A stretch of DNA of 64,000 nucleotides from Lonicera japonica (Eukaryota > Streptophyta > Magnoliopsida > Dipsacales > Caprifoliaceae). Location of the stretch: positions 34,770,969 through 34,834,968 of the forward strand of contig CM038468.1 in NCBI GenBank assembly GCA_021464415.1, in the 5' to 3' direction. The notes beneath the pieces are model-generated. The model saw only the letters and a program-made list of their open reading frames with translations, searched no databases and was not told where the DNA came from. A program made the position numbers and the translations under genes. Shown here one piece after another: positions 47,021 through 59,905 of the stretch; positions within the stretch are counted from its first letter, which is position 1; each line of letters starts with the position of its first letter.

Positions 47021-50000
47021 CTGTGCAGGTTAATCAAAAAGGGATCTCACGTTATCGTAGGGATCTCATGTTAACCACTATTTTGTAAGAAATTTAGCCC
47101 CTATAAGTTTATATATAATCTATATTCACGCATGAAGTCATATTATCGGCAAAGAAGCAACCTAGTTATGTGATGGTGCATCAGAGAGAGGCTAGGTCAT
47201 TGTTGATCAAGCAGAATACTAGGTATAACAAAAAACCAAAAATACCATAAAGATCAGACACATACCTGTAAAAGACAGCTACATTCACGCCGCTTCTTAG
47301 ATGTAATGTCGGCCCTCTTTATAACATACCTGAAGAACAACTTTTCAACGACAATAATTCGCAGACGATTCAGGATTTCAAATCCAGATTGCTTGAGTTG
47401 AGAATATTTATCAGGATACGCATTATAGATGTAGCGCTGAGCATAAGGAAGTGCCCAGTTCACCAATGATGTTTTGAAACTCGAGTCTGCTGGCCCATAA
47501 TATATCGCTTCCCGAGTTGTCACCTGCAACAAAAAAGAGAAAATATTTATTAGGGAAGATTACAAATACTTCACATCTCCAAGATCAAAATAGTCTACCC
47601 TTCCAGGTTTTAATATATCAATTTTTTTAATTTTCATTTCATTGTTCATTTCTTTCCTATTTATGCCAAATTGCCAATGATGCAGCACAAAGGCAAAAAA
47701 GCATATTCAACTTAGAAAAAATTGAATTGACTAAAGATTAGGTCTCAGTTGGATGGTGGACCTCGTAGTGACAATCCTCCATACATTTGTTTCATAACCA
47801 GCTAGGGTTTTACAAAAGCGAATTGGACTGGAAGAAGAAAGAGGTAGAGAAAACCTGAAGGAATTGTTGAATTGAACAAAAAAATTGTAATGGCACTCAC
47901 ATTCCAATTTCAATTTCAACTAGCAAAAACCCGAAACCGCAAAGGAACTCACACACAAAAGGGAAGGAGGGAGCTTACCTCTGAAAGAGCAGGAATTCCT
48001 AATTTTCGGATAAGGGCAGAAACTGTTTCCATCTGTTCTTCGTTGTCGCTAAGTTCTCCAAAGTAAAGAAAATCAATATTGTTGAAACTCTGAAATTCCT
48101 TTCTTAACTTGTCATCATCACACCAGCATACAGGGCCAAATGAAGGGTGTAGAGAAACCCATTTATCCATTGCAGTGGGAAGCACCTTAAATTCCTCTTT
48201 CACAAGATTCTCTTTGAAGTACTCAATGTCTTCAGAATTCAGTAATCCAGATTTATATCCATCATTCCACTTCACAAAAACTTGGAACACCTTTGAGACA
48301 TCAAAGAGAAATAGAATAAATGAAATAAGTAGTCAAATATCCACTTATAGTTTGGCTATTTGGGTTGGTTTTATTTTAAATTAGTGTTTAGTGAGACAGT
48401 TGTTTGCAAGGAGGTTTTTAAAACTAAGTATTGGAAACAAAGTCTGAACCTAATCTCAACTAAACAAGAAATTCTAATCCTGGTCGAGTTTAAATAAAGC
48501 ACTAATCAAAATTTTAAATTATTTTGTAAGCTACACTTGAGACAACTCAAACCAAACTTCTAAGTGAAGTGACAAAAAAAGAAAAAAGAAAAAGAAGACT
48601 CAAAAAACTCCAATGGAGCACAAGTCAAGTAAAACTTGATCAAATTGGGCCTTACCATCTTAGCAGCCTGTGAAGGCAAAGCAACAGTTGACAACTGCAG
48701 CAAAATCTGAAGGTCGTTACGGAAAGGAGGGATCTGGTTTACTCCACACTCATTCACAAAAAAGTCTCGAAGAGATGGGTAAATATTGCATAACAGTTTG
48801 CTGAAGGGTCGATGGGTCGAATCTGGACTAGCAACCGGGCATAACACTTCCATTTGGTCCACAGAATCAGTTGAATCGTGCCAGTAAACTTCTTGAGGAG
48901 TCAAAAATACACCAGGTACAATATCCTCTTGTTTGGAACCAGATGAATATGGAACAAAGATGACAGCACCAGTGCCAAAGTTCTCCATAATTTTCTGCTT
49001 TGAAGTAGCCATCTGGTTCAATATGAACGTGTAGAATTTGGCCATTTGTGATATGCTGAAATGAGAAGTGCTACTTATATGAGTGCTTCCTTTTAAATCA
49101 ATGAACTGATGCTGAACAACCTACAAGATGGGCAATTTGTTTGTATATCTAAATGGGCTCGTTTGGTTCGAGTTTTAAAATAGGAATTGACATTTTAGAT
49201 TCCCGGAAAGCTCCTTGCCTCGTATTCGAAATTCCTTGCCAATGTTTTGTTAAGACCGGACCTCTTTTTCCCTTGCATTGAGAATAACTTGCAAATATCT
49301 TATTAAATTTTAAAATAATTTAATTAGAATTAGTTATCATATTCTACTATAATGCAAAACAAAAAAATTGGTTATTTGTTAGAAATAGGGGTAATTTTAT
49401 CAAAAGCATAAAAATAGGAAAGGACTCCTAAGAAATTCTCCTTTCCTAGGAATCCTGGATTCCTTTGCAAAACCCCAAGCAAAAGTTAGAATTTTGGGTG
49501 AATGAGAACCTAGGATTCCAGGGATGATCCAAACAGAACCAAAAGTGTAAGACTGAAGACAACGGAAAAACATCGAGAAAATGGGATATTCATACAGGAA
49601 ATTGCTATGCATTATGTATAAAAAAGAAAATGAAATGAAAGATACAATGATACCTAGCCTTGAAAGGCATTTCGAATCTTCTCCATACTTGAAGAACTGA
49701 TAAAACATCATCAAGGGTAACTTGAGTCTTAAACCCGATATCATTCAACAATTTTTCACTCCTAACCTGTTTAAACAATAAAATAATAGCATCGTAAACT
49801 ATTAAATTGAAGTCAGTCACCTAAATGCCCCAATCAATAATGGTAAACTAATGTTCCAAATTAATTAACATAGCTTGTGGAATAGTACTAAATACTAATG
49901 AAAGATATCAATATAAGTTATCATATTGAAAAATAACCTAAGAGATGTATGTAGTTGATATTATCAATAGTTTAAACTACAGAGAAAGAAAGAAAGAAAA

Positions 50001-53000
50001 AAAAAACTTCACATAAAGTTCAAGGGGGTTCTGTGCAACAAACGCAAAGTTGAATCCTTTTTTCTTTTAACCCACAGGTCTGTTACATTTATCTCCAATT
50101 TAAAACCTATCTTCCAGACAAATGAACAACGACTTAAGAAGAACATCAGTCAACTCAACAAAAGAGAGTTACGTATCAAAATGTCAGTTGAACTGTATGG
50201 TCCTCACTGATCAAAACATATTTTACCAAGGGATGTTTGGTATAGAGAGAGTTATTTTCTACCTTGGTGAGAAGTAGTTTCACCTATTTCAAATAAATTT
50301 TTATTTGTATGAAATTATGAATATAAATACCGAAAATAAAAATATGTAACTCTTAAACAAACATACAATACAAATTTAGTGCCCGGAGGCCAGAGGTGAA
50401 TATATACATTTCATCATTTATCATTCACCCCGAACAAAAGGGGACCCGAAAGACATAACAGAAAATAAGAAATATTCTCATTTCAAAAATAGAAAGGAAA
50501 AATAAAATGACAAAAGGGGCTAAAAAAATGTGCGGCAAAAAATAGGTAGTGGGCACAAAGACACACTCTTCAACCCTTAAATAATAAATGGACAATAATG
50601 GAAACAAAAAGTAACAGAGTATGGATTCAAACTGACCTTTGGAACAGCATAGGGTGCACTATTACCAAGAATTGACCTCACTGCTTCGCAATCATGGAAT
50701 AAATCTTTAGCCTTGTGAAGCTCATCATCCATACTCGATGCTATCCAGTTAGTATCATGCAGAAAGCTTATAAACGAAGACTTGAAAGGTTTACTTTCCC
50801 CAGATGAATTAATTTTGCAGTAACCAGTAACCTTATCACAGAAACAACTATCCCATAAAGTATCAAGAAACTCCAGGAGGTGCTTGAATCTTTTGTGGTC
50901 CCCACTTGAGGACAACTGCGATAGCAAATCAACAAATTCTTGAGATTCCCAATCTTTTGCAACTGACCAAGATGAAATCATTTCTCTTTCCCACGTCATA
51001 TTCTTGAGAAGATGAAATATATCGGTGACCGGCTTCTCTATTTGAACTGTATGCACAAAATCAGTGAGCCCTAATTCTTGAAAAAATGTTCTCCACTTGA
51101 GCATTCCGCCGGATACTGATTTGGTGATTGGGTGTTTCAAATAGGTTATATCAACTTCATGCCATTTAATATCTATGCCGTTGATCAATTTATTCACATC
51201 GATAGGATTCCCAAACTCTTCACTGAAATGAATTGGAACCTCAAATGGCCGTTTGAATCCATGATTTGTCAAAATAAGAGCTTTATTACGTAACTCTGAG
51301 ATCATGTACTCCCTTTCTACACAACAGTTGGAGCAACTTGACTGTAGGTGGAACATTACAAAAGAAAGGTAGTCCGTCATCAATTCATTATTTCCTAAAG
51401 CCATTCTCTCATCGGAAATTGCTGGTAATATTTGTACCTTTACAATTTCGTGCGCATATAACTGTTGTACCCCAACTCGACAAAGCATCCTAGTAAGATT
51501 TTCTACTGTAGGTGCGTCAAATTGTTCATCATTAGCTGCAGCAAAAAGGGCTGGACTTACGATCCGAAGTTTAGCGAACAATTTTGGGAAGGCTTCGGGA
51601 CAGTACTTGTTATTAAATGCAGTACTTAATGAATCAAAATGCAGCCAAATGGTACCGTCATCCACAGCACCATATTTACCATCTGAAAGAGGAATAAATG
51701 GTATTTTCTTAAGGGCACTTGCAAGGTCTGATTCACTAGAACAGGACATCAAATAAATGGCATTGAGCCAAGAAGATAACCATGGCAAACCCATTGATCT
51801 TAGCCCATTCTCCTTGTGACATAAAGAAGATATAATCTGGATTAGGATTTTGGGCCCATACTCCTCAATACCCAGAGCCCTTGCTAATGAATCTGATAGA
51901 ACAACATCTTTATTCAAGAATCCAAGGCCAAGGTGCTCACGAAGCAAGCTATCAGGTAAAAGTGCTCGAGCTTGGTCAGTCCAATTTCTTAAAACCCTGC
52001 ACGGTGGAACCCATTCACCACTATCCCCTTCCAATGGAAGGCAATTTGACATGCGTAATTTAGAAGTGATCATTCGGGGAAGACTAGAAAAAAATCCATG
52101 CACTTCACCCACAAGGGGAACGAAGCTCATAAAAGCCGAAACAGCCTTTCCTCGATTTTGGCTAAAACATGGGAGCCCACAAAAAGATCTCTCCGCATTA
52201 ACAAACAATCCGGGGAACTCTGATAGTAACCACTGGTTCCACGGACTATCTCCATCTACTTCTTCCCTAGAAGAGGGAAGAACAAAATCGCCTTGGAGGA
52301 TGAATTTCAGACCGTATGTTCTTAGGGGAAGAAATGCAAAAACAGGTTGTGGGTCAATGTTCTTCCCATTACCTGATTCTTGCAATGTAAATGCTATAGA
52401 AATCTCTGTTGTTTGAACATCGGGACGAATGGCATTGGCCTGTAACTTCTGAGAAGTTACAAACGAGGTCATTTTTTCCTTGCCAATTGAAACACTGACA
52501 ATACCGTCTCCCAGAATCTCTTTCCTCATGACAACAAGTGAATCGTTGAGCGTGTTTCTAAACCTGATACACTGAAGACGGTGAAGAAAGAGCAATAAAG
52601 ATGGATGAAGATCTGAAAACATAGAGATAATGTTGTTCAAGGCAAAGTCTTCGGAAAATTTAGATCTAAAAGGGAGCACAATGCAAGTGTTCCAAATATT
52701 ATCGTCCACTCGGTTAGTATCTTTAGATGCTAATTTGCTGAACATGTGAATATCACATGGAGGTACAACTGTTGGCAAAACAAAGCCGATTTGGCCCTCG
52801 GTTATATCAAACTTGACGTGAAACCCATTGGAATGAATTTCTGGAGCATCAGAGACCTACAACAATGACCACACAGGTATCAGGAAAACTGACTACTGAA
52901 AGTATGCAATTACAATAATAGCCTATTTCCATATTGATGTTACATTAGCAGATGCACCCCATTCACACCAGTGAATACCAACAGTTAACATAATCAAGAA

Positions 53001-54429
53001 CAAAAAATGAGTCATATAACAGAAACCAAAATTACAATCAAATTTTAGTCATGGGATTTCAAGAAGTCCATGACTGTAAATGAAGTTGTTCTATTTGAAA
53101 AATCCCTAGATTTTTAAGCTCTTTGAGATTTTTAAATCCCATGAAAAAATGAATGGCAAGAATTGTCGGTAGAATTTAAGAGTTAACTTTAAATGCAGCT
53201 CTATCTCCACCCCTCATGCTTCATCACTAGACACTGATCAATACTCTCCACTTCGATTAATAGACAACGGATATTTTTCTACTACCACTCTTTTATGATT
53301 CCTCTGACCATCTACCTTCTTCGAATTGACTCTGCATTTTTCTATCTTTACATTTCCTGCTTTTTTAACCCATACAGATCCTTTTTTTCCTTCGTATTCC
53401 TTTGTTTTTGTATCGAATGTTACAACAAAGTTCACAATTGTGATTTATAGGTTTTCAAATCACAATTTGACAAGTATGCTTTATGCACACAGCGCTAAGA
53501 GCATCTCCAATGCAAAAATGGGTTGGAGAGCTTTAAACCACGGACATGTAAGCATATCTTTCCTATGTGGCAAAAAAAAAAATTATTGATTGACATGTTT
53601 TAGAAAAAAATCTCCAATGCAATTGTCCTAAAGATTGTCAATTAGAAAAATCATAAAAACAAAACTAATAATTTTATATGCAATATGGATCTTGTTTGAT
53701 AGATCTTGATTCATACTTTTTTAAAAAATAATTTTTATAAAAAAATAATTTATAAAATAAAAGTTAAAATATTTAAAAATATGAAAAATAAAAGTAGGTA
53801 GACATAAAGGATGATGTGGCATTAAGACATTGTCTAAGAGACCCTCTAAAAGTAGAGGGTCACCTTCACAATGTCTATTCTCATTTTTGCCACATAAGCT
53901 TGATGGTCATTATTGATGGTTGCATTGGAGAACATGTTTTTAGAACTTTGTTTGTCCATCTCATGTGGCATCTCATTTTTTCCCAATTGATTGTTGCATT
54001 GGATGCTCTAAGTAAAAGATCTCAATACATTGGAACATCTGTGTTTCCGATCAACACATCTTTCTTTGAAATCATTTTCTGTTGCCTTTCCCTGTCATTC
54101 TTTAGTTCATCTTTACCTAATTGACTAACCCCAGAAAAAGAAATAAACCATCACAATTTTTTATCTATAACAGAACAGGGGAAGCAAATTCTTTTAGGAA
54201 AGGATTTCGTTTACATTACCCGAAATACTGATTTAAAGCCAATGCCTTTCTTTCCAATATATCCAGCAGATCCCTTTTTGGTTGAATTTCCAACATCACA
54301 AAGTGCTCTTAGGTTCTCTGCGGAAAAACCTTGCTCGTTATTTAGAACAATAATGCCTCCCTCCATAAGAATGAATGTGAGAGTTGGTTCCACGTTTCCG
54401 GGGTAGACATTATCATCAGCATTCTGAAT
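45968..54429 (-). CDS. NOV: NO VEIN-like gene, copy B (exons 6-12, partial)
   Basis: Seven exons with the same borders and phases as copy A encode about 1,521 residues: the GHKL ATPase core from IQNADDN onward, the long middle region and DUF3883. Unlike copy A, every exon is open, including the large exon 7. Exons 1-5 are not seen. Similarity to copy A stops in intron 5, and a copia element follows to the window's right end. Either the 5' exons lie beyond 64000, or copy B never received them and lacks the first half of its ATPase N-box (LLEL). Which is true decides whether this is a gene. Confidence 0.75.
47266..47523 (-). CDS. NOV: NOV copy B exon 11
   Basis: This 258-bp exon has TTGCAG acceptor and CAG|GTATGTG donor. 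It differs from copy A by a few residues (for example YIYNAYPDKY and ITSKKRRECSC). Confidence 0.85.
47979..48290 (-). CDS. NOV: NOV copy B exon 10
   Basis: This 312-bp exon encodes VFQVFVKWNDGYKSGLLNSE to IPALSE. Splice sites match copy A and the frame is open. Confidence 0.85.
48656..49055 (-). CDS. NOV: NOV copy B exon 9
   Basis: This 400-bp exon, from CATTTCAG to ATG|GTAAGG, encodes ISQMAKFYTFILNQM to LPSQAAKM. It is open and equal in length to copy A. Confidence 0.85.
49654..49766 (-). CDS. NOV: NOV copy B exon 8
   Basis: This 113-bp exon encodes VRSEKLLNDIGFKTQVTLDD to FEMPFKA, with the same phase as copy A. The intron between exons 8 and 9 has the empty TRIM target CTTGC at 49235-49239. 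Confidence 0.8.
50637..52856 (-). CDS. NOV: NOV copy B exon 7 (intact)
   Basis: This 2,220-bp exon (740 codons, phase 0 at both ends) runs from VSDAPEIHSNGFHVKFD to APYAVPK. It is fully open and provides the reference for the one-base loss in copy A: here EEVDGDSPWNQWLLSEFPGL continues without a break. Confidence 0.9.
53499..54008. mobile_element. Tourist-like MITE in NOV copy B intron 6
   Basis: This 510-bp element has inverted ends GAGCATCTCCAATGCAA and TTGCATTGGATGCTC. It is flanked by TAA at 53496-53498 and 54009-54011. Copy A has the unoccupied site (GCTAAGTAAAAG, TAA at 10405-10407). The short frames inside carry no known domain. Confidence 0.9.
54220..54429 (-). CDS. NOV: NOV copy B exon 6 (GHKL ATPase core)
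   Basis: This 210-bp exon, from TTCTTTAG to CGG|GTAATG, has IQNADDN, LNNEQGF and KGSAGYIGKKGIGF, the same protein as copy A. It is the most 5' NOV exon visible for copy B. Confidence 0.88.
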
Positions 54430-54571
54430 CTAAAGAATCAGGGCAGAAAAAAGATATTATAAACTTAGTCAACATATATATGTATCAGCAGTCAATTTAC
54501 ACATATAAACCTAGAAACAAAAGATTGCTTCAGAATCCAACATGTTACAAGTTTCTTACTCATAAATAAAT

Positions 54572-55292
54572 GAGTTGTTTACAAAAGCCACCCTTAAAGT
54601 TTATCTCTTATTTCCTTTGGTCCAAGAAGTTCCAAAATCCGTAAAGTTCATACATGAAGTTTCACCCGCGTCTCACTTTCCCCCATTTTTGGACAGACTG
54701 TCTAAAATGTTTACGAAATTAGTCATGTGCAAGGCACATGAAGGGCAAAAGCGGGAAAACATTATTCTATGCATATATATATATATAATTATATACACAT
54801 TAAGAAAATGAACTATACCTAGATCTAAATCAAAATTGATAGTTGCCTTGATCTGGAAAAGAAAACCCAAAATTCAAAACCAATCTTGAAAGGTAAATCG
54901 AAATTGAAAACCAATTTAAACATAAAAGCAAAATCAAATTTGATCCAATTCGAACAGATTCGTGGGTTTAATGCCCATTTGAAAAAATTGATGGGTTTAG
55001 TGCCCTTTTTGGGGACAGATTTGTGGGTCCCTTTTTGGAACAAGTACCTTGGTTATGGCCAACAAGATCTCTTCTCGATTTTCCGACGAGATCTGAAGCT
55101 CGAAGGAGCTTTGAAGAAACTCTTAACCTTTGTCGACATAATCATGGCCAGTCATTAGATGTATTCATGGCACCATCGATGTCATTGTATGTATGTTTGT
55201 ATGAATCTGAGTCTATAGTAAAGATGTGATCGTAGAGAGAGAGCATTCATTAATGGAAGGTAACACAATTAGTGGATGCGTGAATCTGAGTC
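54572..55292. mobile_element. 721-bp insertion in copy B intron 5
   Basis: This is absent from copy A and flanked by TAAATAAAT (54563-54571 and 55293-55301). The 9-bp duplication suggests a Mutator-type element, but terminal inverted repeats are weak (GAGT / GACT). The inside has a gene-like stretch at 55030-55150 (short frames on both strands), possibly captured host sequence. Confidence 0.5.
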
Positions 55293-57082
55293 TAAATAAA
55301 TTAATGAAAATGATTTGAACCTAAGCATACACTTCTATTCTACTCAAAAAGCATTTATTTCAAGAAGCAATGAACAAATCCTAACAATTACATCTCTATT
55401 TGAATTCCAACAATCAAGCTTTGGAACCATTTATTTCAATGCGATGGCTTCAGGGACTCTGTGTTTTATATTTGAATGGGATATATTATTGTTCTTGGAT
55501 ACCGTAAACTGTTTGACCAATTAATTGTGTCTGAATTATTGGAGATGACATACATAAAATCTGAAGCATACTCCTTTGAACTAGATCGATTATACTAGCT
55601 ATTTAATTTTTACTCAAACAAAATACTCTTTCCACCTCAAATTAGCATCGTCTATTTTCAGAATATAATTTATGTACCAGATCCTTTTGAGTACGAAACA
55701 AACACTCACGATTTAAGCAACTCCAACCGCCATGGATATAAAAACAACGTTTAATTATATGATAAACCAAATGAGAATAATGTAATCAAATATCGATCTC
55801 AAAAATAACAATTTCAAGTTAATGGTTTTTGAGCATGAGATAAATTAAGCATTTCTTAATTAAAAGAGATTATGCCTAAATTCTAATATAAAATTGAAAA
55901 ATTACCATGTAATTGAAGGGTATTTTTGACTTTGGGTACCAGTGATAATGCTAACTTTGACTTTAGGTGCCAAAAGATTGTTTTTTAGACTTTGGGTACC
56001 ATTTTTAGTGTTCCGTTAGTATTCTGTCCATATTTCGACTAATTTTCCAACTTTACCCTTGAAACCTAATTAAGTAAATTGAGTTAGTGACCGAGTTGAC
56101 TACTAAGCCACATGTCCAATTAATTTCTCAAACACCCATTTGAATCGCCCCATTAACTCCCATGCATTTGAATCGCCCCATTAAAGCTATTGAAAGGGCT
56201 AATGTCCCTTCTCCAACACGCCCAAACGGTGATGTCTCTAGAGCTGCAGATCCACCGGGAAATTGGGCACCACCTCTACGGTTACATCAACCGTCGAGGG
56301 GTAAAGGAAGGAGGGGTAGCCCTGGTGGTGGTAAGGAGGAAGACATGTAAGGATGAAGAAGTAGGTTTTTGTGCCCCCTTTGATGTAATTTTTTTTTCCA
56401 ATAACTTTGTGTGCTCCCCCCCCACCCCACAAAAAAAAAGGAAAACCCAACCCCAAATTGTTTCTTGAAAATCCTGTGTTGGTGTGTTATTGTATTGATT
56501 ATTTTGTTTTTTGGCTTTTCTGGATTTTTTTATTTTTTTTTAATAAGTTCTCTAAGTCCAAAGTAGGACATTAGAGTAGTAGCATAAATAAAGAAAAAAG
56601 TAACAAAAGGTGGGGGATACAAAAAGGTCATCCCCAATGACCTCAAAAAACACAATGAAATGAACAACTTATAAGAAGAAATTGCAAAATGGACTAAATA
56701 CCTAAGATCTAAAGTCCACCAAGAAAATTCACAAAAAAGTAAAAGAAAAGCCAAAACAGGAAGGCTAAACAAGGCAGGAAAAAAGGCCAAAGATGACCCA
56801 ACAAAGCCGCCAACAGAAACAGAAAAAAGAGAAAATAAACTGCGAACAACAATTAAGAAGCAAACTATTCGCTAGATCACCAAAAATAACCCACTGCCCG
56901 CACCAAAACCTGAGGACATAACTGAATAAACTGCTGCAACTCAAGATGAGCTGCAGTGAAACTGGTTGTGCACTGCAGCACTAAACTAAACCAACTGCAA
57001 CTGCAAGAGATACAACAAACTGTGGCTGACATTGAAGAGCTTGTTGTTGCTGTAAAATTGAGAATAAGCAGGACCAAACTGC

Positions 57083-58985
57083 CTAAAAACTAACAGATTG
57101 TGATCCCTGGTTGTCATCATTATTGTCCTCATTGTCATATGTTGATTGATTAAATGCTGCAGTAGCATCAATATGCGCAGTTGCTCCTAACTCATTATTC
57201 TTTATAGCTTTTTCTTCCTCCTGTCTTTTCTTTTGATCTGCCAGAAGAGTTTGCCATTGGAATTCATCAGGGTCATGATTCTTGAGGGAAGGTTTGGATT
57301 TAGCTAGCCTAGAAACTGCATTAGCTTCTCTTTTGGCTGCTTTAGACATTTTCTTTTGCTTATGCAAAGGGAGAACTGTGGTACCAGTTTTTTGCCTTTG
57401 TGCTCTTGTCTTTAAAGGTGAAGGAACATACTCAGGGCTACTACTATTGATAGTAAAACAAAGCTTGCTATCTAATGAAATAGGATGAGTTGTGCCAATA
57501 GACAATTGTTGTTTTTGAAGAGGAGGAAAATCTTGTGCAAGTATTGAAGATCTATCATCTTGCTCTACTTGTATGCAACCATTGTATGCATCAATATGGT
57601 TTATGGCAGCATTAAAAGTCATATCTGCTATTGCTTCCTGTTGAAGAGTATGATACATTGTTGGCCCACTACTTAAAAGCATAAGCTTTTGGGTGAGATG
57701 GTTACTAACATGGTATCAGAGCTCAGGTTCTGCAAGGTCTTGGGTTCGAATCCTCCCACTTGCATTTGTTTCCCTCTTTGTGTTTGTGCACGAAATGCAC
57801 ATTTGGTTTGGCCGGTTTGACCTTTGGTTTCGTTTGTCTATCCACGTGCGAGTGGCTCGCATGTGAGGGGGAGTGTTGAAGAGTATGATATACATTGTTG
57901 GCCCACTACTTAAAAGCTTAAGCTTTTGGGTGAGATGGTTACTAACACTTCCCATGACATGAAAGGCTCCTCTTCCACTAAAGATGCCCAATTTCTGCCT
58001 TTGGAAGGGTTGTCTTTCATGGATTTTATATCAGTGGGAATGTTAAAAGATTGGTGCTTTTCATGATGCACTTCTGTCTCTACAATATCATCATCAGATT
58101 CCCCAAAAATATCCCAGTTTTCACCTTCACCATCATTTTCCCAATTAGCAATAGGATCAAATTGGTTGTGAAACCCCTGTTTAAAGTGGGGAAGAGATCT
58201 GCTAGAGGATGGGGTGGAACTATGTTGTATGTAAAAAGAAGTGCTATGGTGCATTGGCTTGTTTTTGACAGCATTTTTCTTAGACTTAGAAGAAACTGAA
58301 CAGGGAACAACTGATTCAACAGATGAGCTGTGTATCTGAGGGTTGGAGCTGGTCATCATATGGCTTGATGATGTAGAGCCTTGGTTGTGATTAGCGGGAA
58401 TGGTCGAAGGAGTTCCAAAGACCTCCTGAATGGCATTTTTAATTTCTCCTGTTGTAATAGGATCAACAAGAACAACATAATTGACTTCATTGGCAAAAGA
58501 TTTATTGTCTGCAGGGACAATTATATCAGAATTCCCCACATGAACAGAAGAATGGCCAGCACCTTGAGGAGAAATGGTTACATCAGGTTGGAAACTGGCA
58601 GTGGGATCTGAAAGAGGATGATCTACATTATGGCCAGTTTTATGGCTAGGAATAGCAACAATATCTGATGCTTTAGCTGACTGAGCTTTCTTGGTATGGG
58701 TATAATAAGAAAGCTCTTTTGAAGAGGAAGGTTTGTTGGAGGTCTCTTGGATTCTTTTGAGGGTTTTGCATTCTCCAATCAAATGACCAATGAAATGGCA
58801 ATGGGAACAAAATTTAGGAATGTTCTCATAGCGACCAACACTTCAAAACTGAAATCTTCTCTTTCAATTAGAAGCTTTGAGTGTAAAGTGTGCAATAGGT
58901 CCACTTCCACTTGGATTCTAGCAAAGTGACCATAGACATAATTCTTGGTGTTTGGATCAAAAGCTTGTGGAATGCCAACAAGGCT
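57083..58985 (-). pseudogene. LINE ORF1 (DUF4283/CCHC), broken
   Basis: The N-terminal visible part (VGIPQAFDPNTKNYVYGHFA, then RIQVEVDLLHTLHSKLLIER) is the end of the DUF4283 RNA-binding region. A CCHC knuckle follows, KFCSHCHFIGHLIGEC, reached by a one-base frame change at about 58830. A Ser-rich stretch follows to EEPFMSWE (57970). There the TRIM at 57639-57947 interrupts the gene. The frame resumes as AIADMTFNAAINHIDAYNG and runs to a stop at 57083, with a basic coiled segment (KMSKAAKREANAVSRLAK). It is non-functional as it stands. Confidence 0.65.
57639..57947 (+). mobile_element. Complete TRIM retrotransposon inside LINE ORF1
   Basis: This 309-bp element has LTRs of 72 bp (57639-57710) and 74 bp (57874-57947), each TGTTGAAGAGTATGAT ... 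GGTTACTAACA. The primer site TGGTATCAGAGC starts at 57711 and the purine tract GTGAGGGGGAG ends at 57873. A perfect 5-bp duplication, CTTCC, flanks it (57634-57638 and 57948-57952). It is non-coding and must depend on enzymes of another element. Confidence 0.95.
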
Positions 58986-59439
58986 GGTTCATGTTCATGT
59001 TCTATGTCCATCCGTGTTCTTTAGGGTTTGGGTTTGATTAGGGTTTGGGTTTTGATTTGTGGCTTGATTTTGGTTATGGTTTGGTTTGATTTATAGGTTA
59101 GCTTTCCGAGTTATGGTTAAGGTTCTTTCTGCATTAGTGTTCTTCATGTTCCCTTAATCATCCGTGATTTCGAGTTTGGGGTTTTTGGTTAGTGTTCTTG
59201 GTGTTATGGGTTAGTGTTCTTGGTATATGTTCATTCGATCTTCGATCATTGAATCAAAATTGTTATCTATGTTTGGGTTTGGTACCAGGGGTATAATAGG
59301 CAGATCATGTCAAATTTGGATGGCAGCCTAATGTTCGTCAGAAAATGGTACCCAAAGTCTAAAAAACGATCTTTTGGTACCTAAAGTCAAATTCAGCATT
59401 ATGAGCGGTAGCCAAAGTCAAAAATACCCTTAATTGAAT

Positions 59440-59905
59440 TAGATAGACCTACGAAGCACGGACACGGGTACGGGTGTCTTACCCGGTACCGGTACGAGGT
59501 ACGTCAAATCTTAAAAAACTTAGACACGAGTACGACGAGGGACGCGTTTAATAAATAAATATATTTATATAATAATATGCATTATGCAAACTCATATCCA
59601 AAGAACAAGTAAAATTTAACATCACTTAAAATAAACAAGTCATGTCCACAAGAGAAAGGATTACATCAAATAGAATAGAAATCATAGATCAAGATTCAAA
59701 AGAAAAAAAAAACAGAAAAATAAGTGCAAGACTACAAACTTAAATAATAATATTTTTATTGGACATGCCACGTGGCTTGTCTTAGCTGTGCCCTACCGTA
59801 CTCGTACCCATTACACTTTTTAGCTGTGTCCACTGATATTTAATAATATTTTTATTGGACATGCCACGTGGCGTGTTTTAGCCGTGTCCTACCAGTGTCC
59901 TTAGT
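59440..59905. repeat. Insertion of ~0.45 kb in copy B intron 5
   Basis: This is absent from copy A between AATTGAATTAGA and GTGGACAAACCC. It starts with GAAGCACGGACACGGGTACG and ends with variants of GCCGTGTCCTACCAGTGTCC. An internal duplication (TTTTTATTGGACATGCCACG) occurs twice at about 59755 and 59852. The class is unknown. Confidence 0.5.

Larger units (their letters stand above)
56528..58985 (-). mobile_element. LINE-like element with ORF1 only
   Basis: On the minus strand, a 5'-truncated ORF1 is followed by about 550 bp of 3' sequence and an A-rich tail (T-rich at 56528-56543 on the plus strand). This fits a plant L1-type LINE. No ORF2 (endonuclease or reverse transcriptase) is present. 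It lies in NOV copy B intron 5, and the matching copy A site is near 13257. Target duplications could not be recognised. Confidence 0.65.

Noticed and set aside
51850..52416. Plus-strand open frame of 188 codons opposite NOV exon 7
   Set aside because: Antisense shadow of a strongly coding exon. The matching frame in copy A is shorter and not independently conserved.
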